Assembly (NCBI GenBank): GCA_937863995.1
Contig: CALMIK010000061.1
Coordinates: forward strand, 1 to 48,529
Source: an uncultured Chelatococcus sp.
GTDB lineage: Bacteria; Pseudomonadota; Alphaproteobacteria; Rhizobiales; Beijerinckiaceae
Length of the DNA stretch: 48,529 nt
Reading direction: 5' to 3'
Under the pieces are notes generated by a model. It ran no database searches. It saw only the letters and a list, made by a program, of their open reading frames with translations, and was not told the DNA's origin. Each line of letters begins with the position of its first letter. The stretch's first letter is position 1. Both the position numbers and the translations under genes were made by a program. Positions 35,151-45,117 of this stretch are shown here, piece by piece.

Positions 35151-35842
35151 TCGGCGGGCATGACGCGCGCCTGCCCCTTTTCCAGCTCGTAGAACCGGTC
35201 CGCCACGTGCGTGGCGAAGGCGACGTTCTGTTCGGAGAGCAGGATGCTCGCCCCCTCCGCCTTCAGTTCGAGGATCGCCGCCGCCATCTGCTCGACGATG
35301 ACCGGCGCGATGCCCTCCGACGGCTCGTCCAGCAGCACGAGGAAGGGATTGCCCATGAGCGTGCGCGCGATGGCGAGCATCTGCTGCTCGCCGCCGCTCA
35401 TCCGCCCGGCGCCCCGCTCGGTCATGCCGGCGAGGTTGGGGAAGAGGCGGAACAGCCGCTCGGGCGTCCAGGCCGGCAGGGCCGCGCCGTCGGGCCAGGA
35501 GCGTGCCGGCTGGCGGCCGACCTCGAGGTTTTCCGCCACCGTCAGGTCGGTGAAGATGCGCCGGTCCTCCGGCACGAAGCCGATGCCGCGCCGCGCGATG
35601 GCGTGCGGCGCGAGCCGGGAGATGTCCGCGCCCATGAAGGTGACGGTGCCGGCGCGGCGCGCGACGAGCCCCATCAGCGACAGCAGCGTGGTCGACTTGC
35701 CCGCGCCGTTGCGCCCCGTCAGCGCCACCACCTCGCCCCGGCCCACGTCGAGATCGACGTCGAACAGGATCTGCGCCGCGCCGTACCATGCGCAGAGCCC
35801 GCGCACCGACAGCACCGGCTCACGCTGCTGCGCCGCCGTCAT
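35129..35842 (-). CDS. livF: Branched-chain amino acid-type ABC transporter ATPase LivF
   Basis: A 237-residue ATPase with Walker A TGRNGAGKST, Q-loop and FVPEDRRIFTDLTVAENL (LivF-typical), signature MSGGEQQMLAIARTL, and LVLLDEPSEGIAPVIVEQ as Walker B. LSEQNV carries an unusual H-loop position with Gln/Asn, as is normal for LivF. ATG 35842 overlaps the livG stop by ATGA. The cognate permeases and binding protein are not in the window. Confidence 0.9.
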   Translation of the reverse strand: MTAAQQREPVLSVRGLCAWYGAAQILFDVDLDVGRGEVVALTGRNGAGKSTTLLSLMGLVARRAGTVTFMGADISRLAPHAIARRGIGFVPEDRRIFTDLTVAENLEVGRQPARSWPDGAALPAWTPERLFRLFPNLAGMTERGAGRMSGGEQQMLAIARTLMGNPFLVLLDEPSEGIAPVIVEQMAAAILELKAEGASILLSEQNVAFATHVADRFYELEKGQARVMPADQGSFAD

Positions 35843-36633
35843 TGAACGCGCCCCGGCGCGGCCGAGGCCCATGAGCCGAGGTAGACTTCCGCCACCTTCG
35901 GATCGTCGCGGATGGCTTGCGGCGGGCCGTTCGCGATCACCTGCCCGCGCGCCAGCACGATGATGCGGTCGGCGTGGGCGAAGACGACATCCATGCTGTG
36001 CTCGGTGAACAGCACCGTGGTGCCGAGGCGGCGCACGAGATCGCGCGTCAGCGCCATCAGCGCGCCGCGCTCGCCCGGCGCCATGCCGGCGGTGGGCTCG
36101 TCCATCAGCAGCAGGCGCGGGCGGTGCGCCAGCGCCACGGCGAGCTCCAGCCGCTTCACGTCGCCATAGGCCATGGCGGCGCAGGGCCGGTCGGCCTGTT
36201 CGGCGAGGTGCACCTGCTCAAGCAGCGCCAGCGCCTCGTCCCGGCGATGCGAGCCCGCGCGGGAAAAGACGTCGAACAGGCGGCGATCGCGCGACAGCAG
36301 CGCGGTCTGGACATTCTCGACCGCCGTCATCGACACGAACGGCTGCGCCACCTGAAACGTGCGCCCGACGCCGAGCCGCCAGATCTCGCGCGGCGGCAGG
36401 CCGGTGATGTCCCGCCCGTCGAGCGTGATCGTGCCCGCATCCGGCCGCAGCTGGCCGTTGATCATGTTGAAGAGCGTCGACTTGCCCGCGCCGTTGGGGC
36501 CGATGAGCGCCAGCAGCTCGCCCTTTCGCAGAACGAAGCTGACGCCCGCGCTTGCCCGCACGCCGCCGAACGACTTTTCAACGCCCGCCACCCGCAGGAG
36601 CTCGGGCGCGGCGCCGGGAGAAACGGTCTGCAT
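35839..36633 (-). CDS. livG: Branched-chain amino acid-type ABC transporter ATPase LivG
   Basis: A 264-residue ATPase with VEKSFGGVRASAGVSF, Walker A GPNGAGKST, GVGRTFQVAQPF, a signature variant (AMAYGDVKRLELAVAL, where LSYGEQ-type residues are usual), Walker B LLLMDEPTAGMAP and H-loop FTEHSMD. ATG 36633 is chosen; a TTG at 36642 with GGGG six bases before it is an alternative. No permease or binding-protein gene precedes it. The gene upstream is a divergent helicase. Confidence 0.88.
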   Translation of the reverse strand: MQTVSPGAAPELLRVAGVEKSFGGVRASAGVSFVLRKGELLALIGPNGAGKSTLFNMINGQLRPDAGTITLDGRDITGLPPREIWRLGVGRTFQVAQPFVSMTAVENVQTALLSRDRRLFDVFSRAGSHRRDEALALLEQVHLAEQADRPCAAMAYGDVKRLELAVALAHRPRLLLMDEPTAGMAPGERGALMALTRDLVRRLGTTVLFTEHSMDVVFAHADRIIVLARGQVIANGPPQAIRDDPKVAEVYLGSWASAAPGRVQ

Positions 36634-36826
36634 CGCGCTCAACGCTTACCCCGCCCACGTCGGTGCGCCGGCACGGACGCCGGCGCGCCGTTATCCGATG
36701 AATGCGGCCCGCGGTCAAATCCCGCCCCGCCGAGGCCGCGCCGCGCCGGCGGGCGTCGATTTCCGTGGTTGATTTTTCAATCGGCTCGTATAGAACAAAA
36801 CATGATCCAAGCATGATGGGATAGGC

Positions 36827-37930
36827 ATGAACTGGTCCGGGCAGCAGGATGAGGCGTTGAAGGCGGTGGCCCGGTGGCTGAAGTCGGGCGCGCACGGGTC
36901 TTCGCAGGTTTTCCGGCTGTTCGGTTATGCCGGCACCGGCAAGACGACTCTGGCGCGCCACATCGCCGAGGATGTGGACGGCGAGGTGGTGTTCGGCGCC
37001 TATACCGGCAAGGCGGCGTCCGTGCTGCGGGCGCGCGGCTGCGAGGGGGCGGCGACCATCCACAGCCTCATCTACCGCTCGCGTACCAACGACGACGAGG
37101 ACGCGCCGTCCTTCGTGCTCAACCGGCAGGCGGAGGCGGGCAAGGCCGCGCTCATCGTCATCGACGAATGCTCGATGGTGGACGAGGCGCTCGGGCGCGA
37201 TCTGCTGTCGTTTCAGGTGCCGGTGCTGGTGCTGGGCGACCCGGCGCAGTTGCCGCCGGTGCGCGGCGGCGGGTTCTTCACCGAGGCCGAGCCCGACGTG
37301 ATGCTGACCGAGGTGCACCGGCAGGCGCGCGACAATCCCATCATCCGCCTGTCCATGGCGGTGCGCGAGGGCGGCGATCTGCCGCAATTGCGGGAGGAGG
37401 GCACGCGCGTCGTCTCCCGGCGCGAGATCGACGCCGATCTCGTGATGCGCGCCAACCAGGTGTTGGTGGGCACGAACCGCACGCGCCGGCTCTATAACGG
37501 CCGCATCCGCGAGCTGCAGGGTTTTCGCGACCCGCTGCCGGCGGCGGGCGAGAAGCTCGTATGCCTGCGCAACAACAAGACCAAGGGCCTGTTCAACGGC
37601 AGCACGTGGGCGGTGCGGGCGCTGCGCGGCGAGGCGAAGGGCTGCATCAAGATGGAGGTCACGCCGGAGGACGAGAACGTGCGCCGCGGCGTCGACGTGT
37701 CGGTGCTGACCGAGTTCTTCACCGGCGCGGAAGAGGACATCCCCTTCAGCCTGCGCCGCGACACGGACGAGTTCACCTACGGCTACGCGCTGACCGTGCA
37801 CAAGGCGCAGGGCTCGCAATGGGACGAGGTGATGCTGTTCGACGAATCGCACGCCTTCCGCGAGCACCGCGCCCGCTGGCTCTATACCGGCATCACCCGC
37901 GCCGCCGAACGGCTGACCGTGGTCGCGTGA
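36827..37930 (+). CDS. RecD-like ATP-dependent DNA helicase
   Basis: A 367-residue superfamily-1B helicase without nuclease domains. Walker A is FGYAGTGKTTLA (about 35), then AYTGKAASVLR, IIDECSMVD-type VIDECSMVDEAL (Walker B), LVLGDPAQLPPV, TEVHRQA and the C-terminal UvrD_C_2 block YGYALTVHKAQGSQWDEV and YTGITRA. At this size it resembles the short RecD2/Dda-type single-protein helicases rather than RecBCD RecD. It ends 12 bases from the convergent cckA stop. Biological role unknown. Confidence 0.9.
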   Translation: MNWSGQQDEALKAVARWLKSGAHGSSQVFRLFGYAGTGKTTLARHIAEDVDGEVVFGAYTGKAASVLRARGCEGAATIHSLIYRSRTNDDEDAPSFVLNRQAEAGKAALIVIDECSMVDEALGRDLLSFQVPVLVLGDPAQLPPVRGGGFFTEAEPDVMLTEVHRQARDNPIIRLSMAVREGGDLPQLREEGTRVVSRREIDADLVMRANQVLVGTNRTRRLYNGRIRELQGFRDPLPAAGEKLVCLRNNKTKGLFNGSTWAVRALRGEAKGCIKMEVTPEDENVRRGVDVSVLTEFFTGAEEDIPFSLRRDTDEFTYGYALTVHKAQGSQWDEVMLFDESHAFREHRARWLYTGITRAAERLTVVA

Positions 37931-37942
37931 GGCGAGCGAGAC

Positions 37943-40549
37943 TCAGCCCAGCGCCTTCTTCACCGCCTCGCCCAGCTCCTTCAGGTCGAAGGGCTTGGGC
38001 AGGAAGGTGAAGTTCTCGCCTTCCGGCAGGTTTTTCTCGAAGGCATCTTCCGCGTAGCCCGACACGAAGATCACCTTGAGGTCGGAGAAGCGGGCGCGAA
38101 GCTGCACCAGCAACGTCGGGCCGTCCATCTCCGGCATCATCACGTCGGAGACCACGAGATCGACCGGCGCCGCCAGTCCGTCGACGATGGCGAGCGCGTC
38201 CGCGCCTGACGCGGCCTCGATCACCGTGTAGCCGCGCCCGGTCAGCGCGCGGGCGGCGAACTTGCGCACGGCTTCCTCGTCCTCCACCAGCAGCACGGTG
38301 CCGCGCCCGGTGACGTCCACCGCTTCGGGCGCCTTGGCGCGCGCCGTCACCTCCGCCGTCGCCGGCTTGACGTGGCGGGGCAGGAAGATGCGGAACACCG
38401 TGCCCTCGCCCACGACGCTGTCGCAGAAGATGAAGCCGCCGCTCTGCTGCACGATGCCGTAGACCGTGGAAAGGCCGAGGCCAGTGCCCTTGCCGATCTC
38501 CTTCGTGGTGAAGAAGGGCTCGAAAATCTTGTCGAGCACCTCGGGCGGAATGCCGCTGCCGGTATCGGACACCTCGATCAGGACGTAATCGGCGCGCGGC
38601 AGGGCCACCTCGCCGTGGCCGAAGTGGGCGCTGGCGGCGGCGTCCACGTTGCTCGTCGCGATGACGAGCCTGCCGCCGTCGCGCATGGCGTCGCGGGCGT
38701 TGACGGCGAGGTTCAGCACGACCTGCTGGAACTGGGTGGTGTCGGCCTTCACCTCCCACAGGTCCGGCCCGCGGCGCAGCTCCAGCTCGATGCGTTCTCC
38801 GAGCAGCCGCCGCAGCATCTGCGACAATTCGGAAAGCTCGTCGCCGAGCTGGATGACGTTGGGACGCAGGGTCTGGCGGCGCGAGAACGCCAGCAGCTGC
38901 CGCACGAGAGCGGCGGCGCGATTGGCGTTCTGCTTGATCTGCATGATGTCCTGGAAGCTCGGATCGGTCGGCCGGTGGTTCGACAGCAGAAGGTCGGAAT
39001 AGCCGATGATGGCCTGCAGGACGTTGTTGAAGTCGTGCGCCACGCCGCCGGCGAGCTGGCCGACGGCCTGCATCTTCTGGGCCTGGGCGAACTGGGCCTC
39101 GAGCGCGCGCTGGTCGGTGATGTCGAGGGCGTAGATGATCGCGGCTTCGCCGTCGAGCTCGCCGTCGTCGACGGTGCTGAAGTAGAAGCGGGCCGAGCGC
39201 TCCGGCTGGCCCGGCGCGGCGGCGCCGGCCTTGGCTGCCGCCGCCACGTCGATGGGGGCGATGTCGCCGAGCCCTTCCGCCGCGCGGCCGATGGCCTGGG
39301 CCAGCGCCTCGCGGTCGCGCGGGGCGACGACGCCGAGGACGGAGCGCTGCGCGCCCGCATCGCCCGCCCGCACGCCGAAGAGGTGCGCGAAGGAGGCGTT
39401 GGAACGCAGGATATGCCCCTGCCGGTCCACGGTGGCGATGCCCACGGGGGTGTTGTTGAAGAAGCGCGAGAAGCGCACTTCCGCCGCGCGCTGGCCCTCG
39501 GCCACGTCCTCGCCCGGCGAGCGGTTGAGCACCAGGGTGCGCGAGGGCAGCGCGCGCCCTTCCGAATCGAAGGCGATGCGGTGGAAGAGGCGCACGGGAA
39601 GGCTCTGGCCGCCGCGCTTGCGGAAATCGAGATCGAGCGTTTCGGTGCGTTCCTCGCCCGGCGTGCCCGCGACCGTGCCGATGAGGGCGGTGGCGCTGGG
39701 CGGCGCGACCTCGGCCAGCATCAGCCCGCCCGAGCCCACCTGGGCGAGGTCGTAGTCGAGCCAGCGCGCGAGCGTGGCGTTCATGTAGACGATATGGCCG
39801 CTCGCCGTCAGCGACAGGAAGCCGGAGGGCGCGTGGTCGAGGTAGTCGATGGCGTGCTGCAGCTCGCGGAAGACGCTTTCCTGGCGCTCGCGGTCGCGGG
39901 TGACGTCGGCCACGCTCCACAATGTCGCCCGCCGCTGACCGGCGGGCTGCACGGGGCGCACGCCGACCTTGAACCACAGGGCCGCATCGCCCTTCGCTGC
40001 ATCGCTTCCGGCCGCCGCGCCGCGCGCGGACTGCTTCGGCACGACACGGATCTCCTCGGCGGTGGTGCGTCCCTCGCGCGCCGCCTGCGCCAACCTGTAC
40101 ATGGCCTCGGCGATTTCGGGCGCGCCGTTGAACAGGCGCTCGATGCTGTGCGGGCCGGGCAGGTCGTCGCTTTTCAGGCGGTTGGCGAGGGCGAGATAGG
40201 CATCGTTGAAATAGGCGACGTGGCCGTCGTTCTCCACCACGATGAGGCCTTCGTCGGCGGAATCGACGAGGGTGCGGCCGAAATCCTGCCGGCCGCGCCC
40301 GGCGATCTGCAGGATACCCAGCGCGAAGGCGAAGCTCAGCGCGACGCCGACCACGGCGCAGCCCGCGAGGATGGCGAGCACCACCGGCTCGCCGATGCGC
40401 TGGCCGCTGAGATAGACCCAGCCCGCCGCGCCGACGAGGGCGAGCGACAGCAGCACGACGAGCCCGGTGTGGCCCGCACGCGGATCGCCCCGGTCGACCG
40501 AATTGTCCATGCGCATCTCGCTCATGCTGTGTGGTATCCCGAGTGACAT
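37943..40549 (-). CDS. cckA: Hybrid sensor histidine kinase CckA (CtrA phosphorelay)
   Basis: An 868-residue kinase with two N-terminal membrane helices (about 28-50 and 57-82), then PAS regions (about 92-210, 230-350 and 360-480). The DHp helix has H505 in [17 protein letters not shown], the ATPase domain has [18 protein letters not shown] and [13 protein letters not shown], and the C-terminal receiver domain has D802 in [10 protein letters not shown]. The architecture and the HDFNN box match CckA, which phosphorylates ChpT and through it CtrA, and thus controls the cell cycle. ATG 40549 is taken; ATGs at 40525, 40516 and 40510 are in frame and also possible. Confidence 0.93.
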   Translation of the reverse strand: MSLGIPHSMSEMRMDNSVDRGDPRAGHTGLVVLLSLALVGAAGWVYLSGQRIGEPVVLAILAGCAVVGVALSFAFALGILQIAGRGRQDFGRTLVDSADEGLIVVENDGHVAYFNDAYLALANRLKSDDLPGPHSIERLFNGAPEIAEAMYRLAQAAREGRTTAEEIRVVPKQSARGAAAGSDAAKGDAALWFKVGVRPVQPAGQRRATLWSVADVTRDRERQESVFRELQHAIDYLDHAPSGFLSLTASGHIVYMNATLARWLDYDLAQVGSGGLMLAEVAPPSATALIGTVAGTPGEERTETLDLDFRKRGGQSLPVRLFHRIAFDSEGRALPSRTLVLNRSPGEDVAEGQRAAEVRFSRFFNNTPVGIATVDRQGHILRSNASFAHLFGVRAGDAGAQRSVLGVVAPRDREALAQAIGRAAEGLGDIAPIDVAAAAKAGAAAPGQPERSARFYFSTVDDGELDGEAAIIYALDITDQRALEAQFAQAQKMQAVGQLAGGVAHDFNNVLQAIIGYSDLLLSNHRPTDPSFQDIMQIKQNANRAAALVRQLLAFSRRQTLRPNVIQLGDELSELSQMLRRLLGERIELELRRGPDLWEVKADTTQFQQVVLNLAVNARDAMRDGGRLVIATSNVDAAASAHFGHGEVALPRADYVLIEVSDTGSGIPPEVLDKIFEPFFTTKEIGKGTGLGLSTVYGIVQQSGGFIFCDSVVGEGTVFRIFLPRHVKPATAEVTARAKAPEAVDVTGRGTVLLVEDEEAVRKFAARALTGRGYTVIEAASGADALAIVDGLAAPVDLVVSDVMMPEMDGPTLLVQLRARFSDLKVIFVSGYAEDAFEKNLPEGENFTFLPKPFDLKELGEAVKKALG

Positions 40550-40894
40550 CCCGTTTCAATGGCCCTTCGACGCAGGCGGTTCCGGGCGGTCGTGGCCGGC
40601 GGCGGAGGCCCGCGCCGGCCCGTTCCTGCTATGTTGCCGGATTTCCACACACACGATAAATCACAAGAGACTAATGAAGGCTTTGCATATCCAGCATTAA
40701 ATGCGATTTATTCCATGGCGGTGAATCCGGTAGGATTGCATAGCCGTGGCCGGTGAGTGTTTCGATTGCCCATCTCTCATGCGATGGATCGGAATTCGCT
40801 TGACGGAGATTAGCAAAGCATTTGCCGAAACCAATGTTTCGCAGGTGCTCGCATGCCGGGAAGCCGGCTGGTTCTAAGGCGGGGGAGCGCGACC
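40550..40894. other. Divergent cckA/fliO intergenic region
   Basis: This 345-base spacer should contain the promoters of both genes. It holds GCATT-A-AATGC (40694-40704) and the hairpin CGAAAC-CAAT-GTTTCG (40826-40841), about 55 bases before fliO. No gene was found. Confidence 0.55.
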
Positions 40895-42601
40895 GTGCAA
40901 CTATTCGGTAGCAATACACCGGCAATTGTTCAGTATCTGCTGGCCTTTGTCATCGTACTGGGTGTTCTCGCGGTGTTTGCCGCGGTGCTGCGCCGAATCA
41001 CCGGCAACAGGCCGAGATTGGGCTACCCGAGTTCCAGCGCTCGCCACCGCCAGCAGCGGCTGGGCGTCATCGATGCTGTGGACATCGATGCGCAACGCCA
41101 GCTGCTGCTGCTGCGCCGCGACAACGTCGAGCACCTTGTGCTGATCGGCGGACCCAACGACGTGCTGGTCGAAAGCGGCATCGGCCGGTTGCCCTACCGC
41201 GCGCCGCTCCAGACGCAGCACGCGGCGCCGGTCGACGGTCCCGGCGAGCCGGCGCGGCTCGATCCCTCCGCAGTATCGGATGCAGCCACGGAAACGGGCA
41301 ACGGCATCACGGCCGCGGCGAAGGCCGCGGGAGCGGCGGGCATCGCCGGCGCTGCCGGAATCGCGCGCGCGGGCCTCGATCCGCTCGCGCCGCCCGTCGC
41401 GCCGACGAAATCCATCCTGCCCGAGGCCGCTCCGACGCGTGCGCCGGTGCCGCCGCCGTCCGTTCCGGTGCCGCCGCGGTCGCTGGCGACGCCTGTCGCG
41501 CCCAACCCTTCCGCGTCAAGCTCCGCTGCGGCAAAGCCTGCCACTGAAGGCGCCGTGCCGGACTTCATCACCGCGCCTCCCGCCGTTCCCGCCCCCCCTC
41601 CCGCGCGTGAGCCGGCGAAAGGCCCCTTCAGCGCCGTGGCCCGGCAGCTTGAGGAAGCGTTGAAGCGCCCCTTCGCGGCGGTGCGTCCGTCGCCGGTGAC
41701 GGGTATCGATCTCGACGACGCGGCGCCTGCCCAGGCCCGGTCCGGCGAAGCGCCAGCCAGCGACAAACTTGTCGACAAGGCTCATGGTGACAAGGCGCAT
41801 GCCGACAAGGGCACCGAGGCAGCCGGCGGTCCGTTGCCGCCGCCGCCCGTGCAGGCCACGCTGCCGCTTCCGCCCGTGTTTCCCACGCGCGACGAAGGAC
41901 GTCACGCGGACGGCAGCAGCGATTCGCTGCCGCCGCCAAGGCGCGGCCTCGATGCCGGACCTGCGTTCGAGCGACCCGCGCCGGCTGCTGCGCAAGTCCC
42001 ACCCAATTCTGTCCCGCCTCCGCCGCTGACGCCTCCGCCCGTGTCGCCGCTGTCTCCCCTCAGCGGGCTCTCGTCGCTCCTGCCGCCGGCTGCCGCTGCC
42101 GATACCGCCGTGCCTGCGGGACGGACTGCATCGGCTTCCGCCGAGGCGGACATTCTCTCGGCCCCCCCGACCGTGCGTCCGCCGCCGCCGGCAGCTCCTG
42201 CCCCGTCCGCACCAGCGCAGCCTGCCGGGCCTTCGGTTCAGGTGACCGCACGCGTTACGCCTGTCGAGAACGGGACTGGCCGGGTCACGTCGGGTCCGGC
42301 GGCCCCCGTCGCGCCGCCGGCTGCCGCGGAGCCCGCCGTGCCGGAGCGCGAGGCGGTTTCCGCGCCGTCTGCCGCGCCCGAGAAGCCCGCGTCTGCCGAC
42401 CGCGCGGTGGCCGAACCGCTCATCCTTGGCCCGGACGATCCGGCGGACACGCTCGAGGTACCGGCGGCGCTCAAGACGACGCCCGAGCCCGCCAGCAGTC
42501 AGCCCGCGCGCAAGGACCCGTTCGATCTGTCGTCGCTGGAGAATATCGAGGCGGAGTTCGCGCGCTTGCTCGGCCGCACCTCGCCCGGCAAGGACAAGTA
42601 A
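40895..42601 (+). CDS. fliO: FliO-family flagellar biosynthesis protein with very long Pro/Ala-rich tail
   Basis: About 568 residues. A single N-terminal membrane helix (about 10-31, IVQYLLAFVIVLGVLAVFAA) is followed by the small FliO domain (about 53-95: QRLGVIDAVDIDAQRQ, LVLIGG, LVESGI). The other roughly 470 residues are low-complexity Pro/Ala/Ser with short charged islands, and the end DPFDLSSLENIEAEFARLLGR looks like a conserved helix. E. coli FliO has about 120 residues. I choose GTG 40895, with GGGGGAG seven bases before it, over an in-frame ATG 40853 without one. FliO assists assembly of the flagellar export gate. No other flagellar gene is nearby. Confidence 0.8.
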   Translation: MQLFGSNTPAIVQYLLAFVIVLGVLAVFAAVLRRITGNRPRLGYPSSSARHRQQRLGVIDAVDIDAQRQLLLLRRDNVEHLVLIGGPNDVLVESGIGRLPYRAPLQTQHAAPVDGPGEPARLDPSAVSDAATETGNGITAAAKAAGAAGIAGAAGIARAGLDPLAPPVAPTKSILPEAAPTRAPVPPPSVPVPPRSLATPVAPNPSASSSAAAKPATEGAVPDFITAPPAVPAPPPAREPAKGPFSAVARQLEEALKRPFAAVRPSPVTGIDLDDAAPAQARSGEAPASDKLVDKAHGDKAHADKGTEAAGGPLPPPPVQATLPLPPVFPTRDEGRHADGSSDSLPPPRRGLDAGPAFERPAPAAAQVPPNSVPPPPLTPPPVSPLSPLSGLSSLLPPAAAADTAVPAGRTASASAEADILSAPPTVRPPPPAAPAPSAPAQPAGPSVQVTARVTPVENGTGRVTSGPAAPVAPPAAAEPAVPEREAVSAPSAAPEKPASADRAVAEPLILGPDDPADTLEVPAALKTTPEPASSQPARKDPFDLSSLENIEAEFARLLGRTSPGKDK

Positions 42602-42637
42602 AAAACCGGCCCCGGTCGCGAGACCGGGGCCGGTTTT
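42602..42637. terminator. Bidirectional terminator between fliO and maeB
   Basis: A 16-bp stem, with core ACCGGCCCCGGTC (42605-42617) and GACCGGGGCCGGT (42622-42634), a GCGA loop, A-run on the left and T-run on the right. It directly follows the fliO stop and can serve both convergent genes. Confidence 0.9.
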
Positions 42638-42679
42638 GTATTGGCGCGGCGGGAATTGAGAGGGCGCGGCTTCGCGCCC

Positions 42680-44962
42680 TCACCCGCCGATGTTGTAGGC
42701 CGCGAGCGCTGCCATGTTGACGATGTCGGTGTCCTTGGCGCCGAGCGGCAGGATCTGCACCGGCTTGTTGAGCCCGACCAGCAGCGGCCCTACCACCGTC
42801 GACGCACCCAGTTCCTGCAGCATCTGCGTCGAGATCGACGCCGAATGGAGGGCTGGCATGACGAGCACGTTCGCCGGCCCCTTGAGGCGGCAGAACGGAT
42901 AGAGCGACAGTGCCTCGCTGTTGAGCGCCACCGATGCGCTGAGTTCCCCGTCGTATTCGAAACGGGCGCGCTGTTCATCGAGGATGCGCACCGCTTCCTG
43001 CACATGCGTGGCGCGGTCACTGCGCGGCTGGCCGAAATTGGCGAAGGCGAGCAGCGCCACGCGCGGCTCGTAGCCGAGACGGCGCGCCACGCCCGCCGCT
43101 TCCGTGGCGATCGCGGCGAGATCCTCGGGCGTCGGCAACTGCGTCACCGCCGTATCGGCGATCAGCACCGTGCGCCCGCGCGTGATGGCGATGGAAACGC
43201 CGATGACGCGGTGGCCGGGCCGGGCGTCGATGGCCCGCAACACATCCTTCAGCGCGGTGTGGTAGGTGCGCGTCAGGCCGGTGACCATGGCGTCGGCGTG
43301 GCCGTGCATCACCATCGCCGCGCCGAAATGGTTGCGGTCCTGGTTGATGAGCCGCTGGCAGTCGCGCAGCAGGAAGCCCTTGCGCTGCAGCCGCTCGTAG
43401 AGAAACTGCGTGTAGAGCGGGTTGTACTGCGAGCGCGCCGCGTTGTGGATCTCGATGCCCGACCGGCCGTCGAGATCGACGCCTGCGTGCGCCGCCGTCT
43501 CGCGGATGCGCTCCTCGCGTCCCACCAGGATGGCGGTGCCGAGGCCCTGATGCACGTAGGACAGCGCGGCGCGGATGACGTTCTCCTCCTCGCCCTCGGC
43601 GAAGACGACGCGCTTGGGGAAGCGGCGCACGCGCTCGAACACGGTGTTGAGCACGCTGACCACGGGATCGCGCCGCGCCGACAGCTCGGTCTTGTAGGCA
43701 TCGAAGTTCTCGACCGGCCGGCGCGCCACGCCGGTGTCGGTGGCGGCTTTCGCCACGGCGGGCGGCACCACGTGGATGAGGCGCGGATCGAAGGGGGCGG
43801 GGATGATGTAGTCGCGCCCGAAGCGCGGGCGCGCGCCCTCGTAGGCGGCGGCGACTTCGTCCGGCACGTCCTCGCGGGCGAGCTGGGCGAGGGCGTGGAC
43901 GGCCGCGATCTTCATCTCGATGTTGATCGTGGTGGCGCGCGCGTCGAGCGCTCCGCGGAAGATGTAGGGGAAGCCCAACACGTTATTGATCTGGTTGGGA
44001 TAGTCCGAGCGCCCCGTGGCCATGATGGCGTCGTCGCGCACCTTGGCCACTTCCTCGGGCGTGATTTCCGGGTCCGGATTGGCCATGGCGAAGATGATCG
44101 GGTTTTCCGCCATGCTCGCCACCATCTCGGGCGTCAGCGCGCCCTTGGCGGAGAGGCCGAAGAAGATGTCCGCGCCGTTGACCGCGTCGGCGAGCGAGCG
44201 CTCCTGCGTTTCGACGGCGTGGGCGGACTTCCACTGGTTCATGCCCTCGGTGCGGCCCTTGTAGATGACGCCCTTGGTGTCGCACAGGATGATGTTTTCC
44301 GGTCGGAAGCCGAGCGCCTTGACCAGCTCGACCGAGGCGATGCCGGCAGCGCCCGCGCCGTTGACGACGAGCCGCGCCTCGCCGACGTCGCGGCCCGTAA
44401 GATGCAGGGCATTGATGATGCCCGCCGCCGCGATGATGGCCGTGCCGTGCTGGTCGTCGTGGAAGACGGGGATGTCCATCAGCTCCTTGAGGCGCTCCTC
44501 GATGACGAAGCACTCGGGAGCCTTGATGTCCTCCAGGTTGATGCCGCCGAAGGTGGGGCCGAGATAGCGCACGGCGTTGATGAAGGCGTCGGTGTCTTCG
44601 GTGTCGACCTCGAGATCGAAGGCGTCGATGTCCGCGAATCGCTTGAACAGGACGGCCTTGCCTTCCATCACCGGCTTCGAGGCGAGCGCGCCGAGGTTGC
44701 CGAGACCGAGAATCGCGGTGCCGTTGGAGATGACGGCGACGAGATTGCTGCGCGCGGTGTAGTCGTAGCTCGCGGCCGGGTTCTCGTGGATGGCCCGTAC
44801 CGGCACGGCGACGCCGGGCGAATACGCCAGCGACAGGTCGCGCTGGGTCGTCATCGGCTTGGTGGCGACGACCTCCAGTTTGCCGGGACGGTTGCGGGAA
44901 TGGTAGTTCAGGGCCTCCTGATCGGTGTAGGTCAGGCGGCTGCGCTTTTTGCGGTCTGTCAT
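42680..44962 (-). CDS. maeB: NADP-dependent malic enzyme with PTA-like domain
   Basis: A 760-residue MaeB-type enzyme. It decarboxylates malate to pyruvate with NADP. The N-terminal malic domain (about 20-165) includes [10 protein letters not shown], and the NAD(P)-binding domain (about 170-400) has [10 protein letters not shown] and [15 protein letters not shown]. The C-terminal phosphate-acetyltransferase-like domain (about 430-755) is thought to be regulatory and to sense acetyl-CoA. ATG 44962 gives [18 protein letters not shown]; the open frame upstream to 45037 is unlike the family. Diverges from mutS across about 155 bases. Confidence 0.96.
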   Translation of the reverse strand: MTDRKKRSRLTYTDQEALNYHSRNRPGKLEVVATKPMTTQRDLSLAYSPGVAVPVRAIHENPAASYDYTARSNLVAVISNGTAILGLGNLGALASKPVMEGKAVLFKRFADIDAFDLEVDTEDTDAFINAVRYLGPTFGGINLEDIKAPECFVIEERLKELMDIPVFHDDQHGTAIIAAAGIINALHLTGRDVGEARLVVNGAGAAGIASVELVKALGFRPENIILCDTKGVIYKGRTEGMNQWKSAHAVETQERSLADAVNGADIFFGLSAKGALTPEMVASMAENPIIFAMANPDPEITPEEVAKVRDDAIMATGRSDYPNQINNVLGFPYIFRGALDARATTINIEMKIAAVHALAQLAREDVPDEVAAAYEGARPRFGRDYIIPAPFDPRLIHVVPPAVAKAATDTGVARRPVENFDAYKTELSARRDPVVSVLNTVFERVRRFPKRVVFAEGEEENVIRAALSYVHQGLGTAILVGREERIRETAAHAGVDLDGRSGIEIHNAARSQYNPLYTQFLYERLQRKGFLLRDCQRLINQDRNHFGAAMVMHGHADAMVTGLTRTYHTALKDVLRAIDARPGHRVIGVSIAITRGRTVLIADTAVTQLPTPEDLAAIATEAAGVARRLGYEPRVALLAFANFGQPRSDRATHVQEAVRILDEQRARFEYDGELSASVALNSEALSLYPFCRLKGPANVLVMPALHSASISTQMLQELGASTVVGPLLVGLNKPVQILPLGAKDTDIVNMAALAAYNIGG

Positions 44963-45117
44963 GGAATGTGAAGGGCCTCTGGCGTTTCCCGGATTGTTTA
45001 TGGCTGGAACAATACCGAAGTGGATCGCGCCTCTCAAGCAGGGTTCTCCACCGATACGTGCATGGCGCGCCGGCGCGAATCGATGAAAGCGCCGAAGCCG
45101 TCTGTTAGCTTTGGCGC

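Noticed and set aside
35129..36633. Urea transporter ATPases (UrtD/UrtE) instead of LivG/LivF
   Set aside because: The motifs look more LivG/LivF-like, and no urt or urease genes are nearby; not fully excluded.
38372..40546. A 724-codon plus-strand open frame opposite cckA
   Set aside because: Shadow of the cckA codon pattern; composition is low-complexity and no motif is visible.
42641..44971. A 776-codon plus-strand open frame opposite maeB
   Set aside because: Antisense shadow of a strongly conserved malic enzyme.
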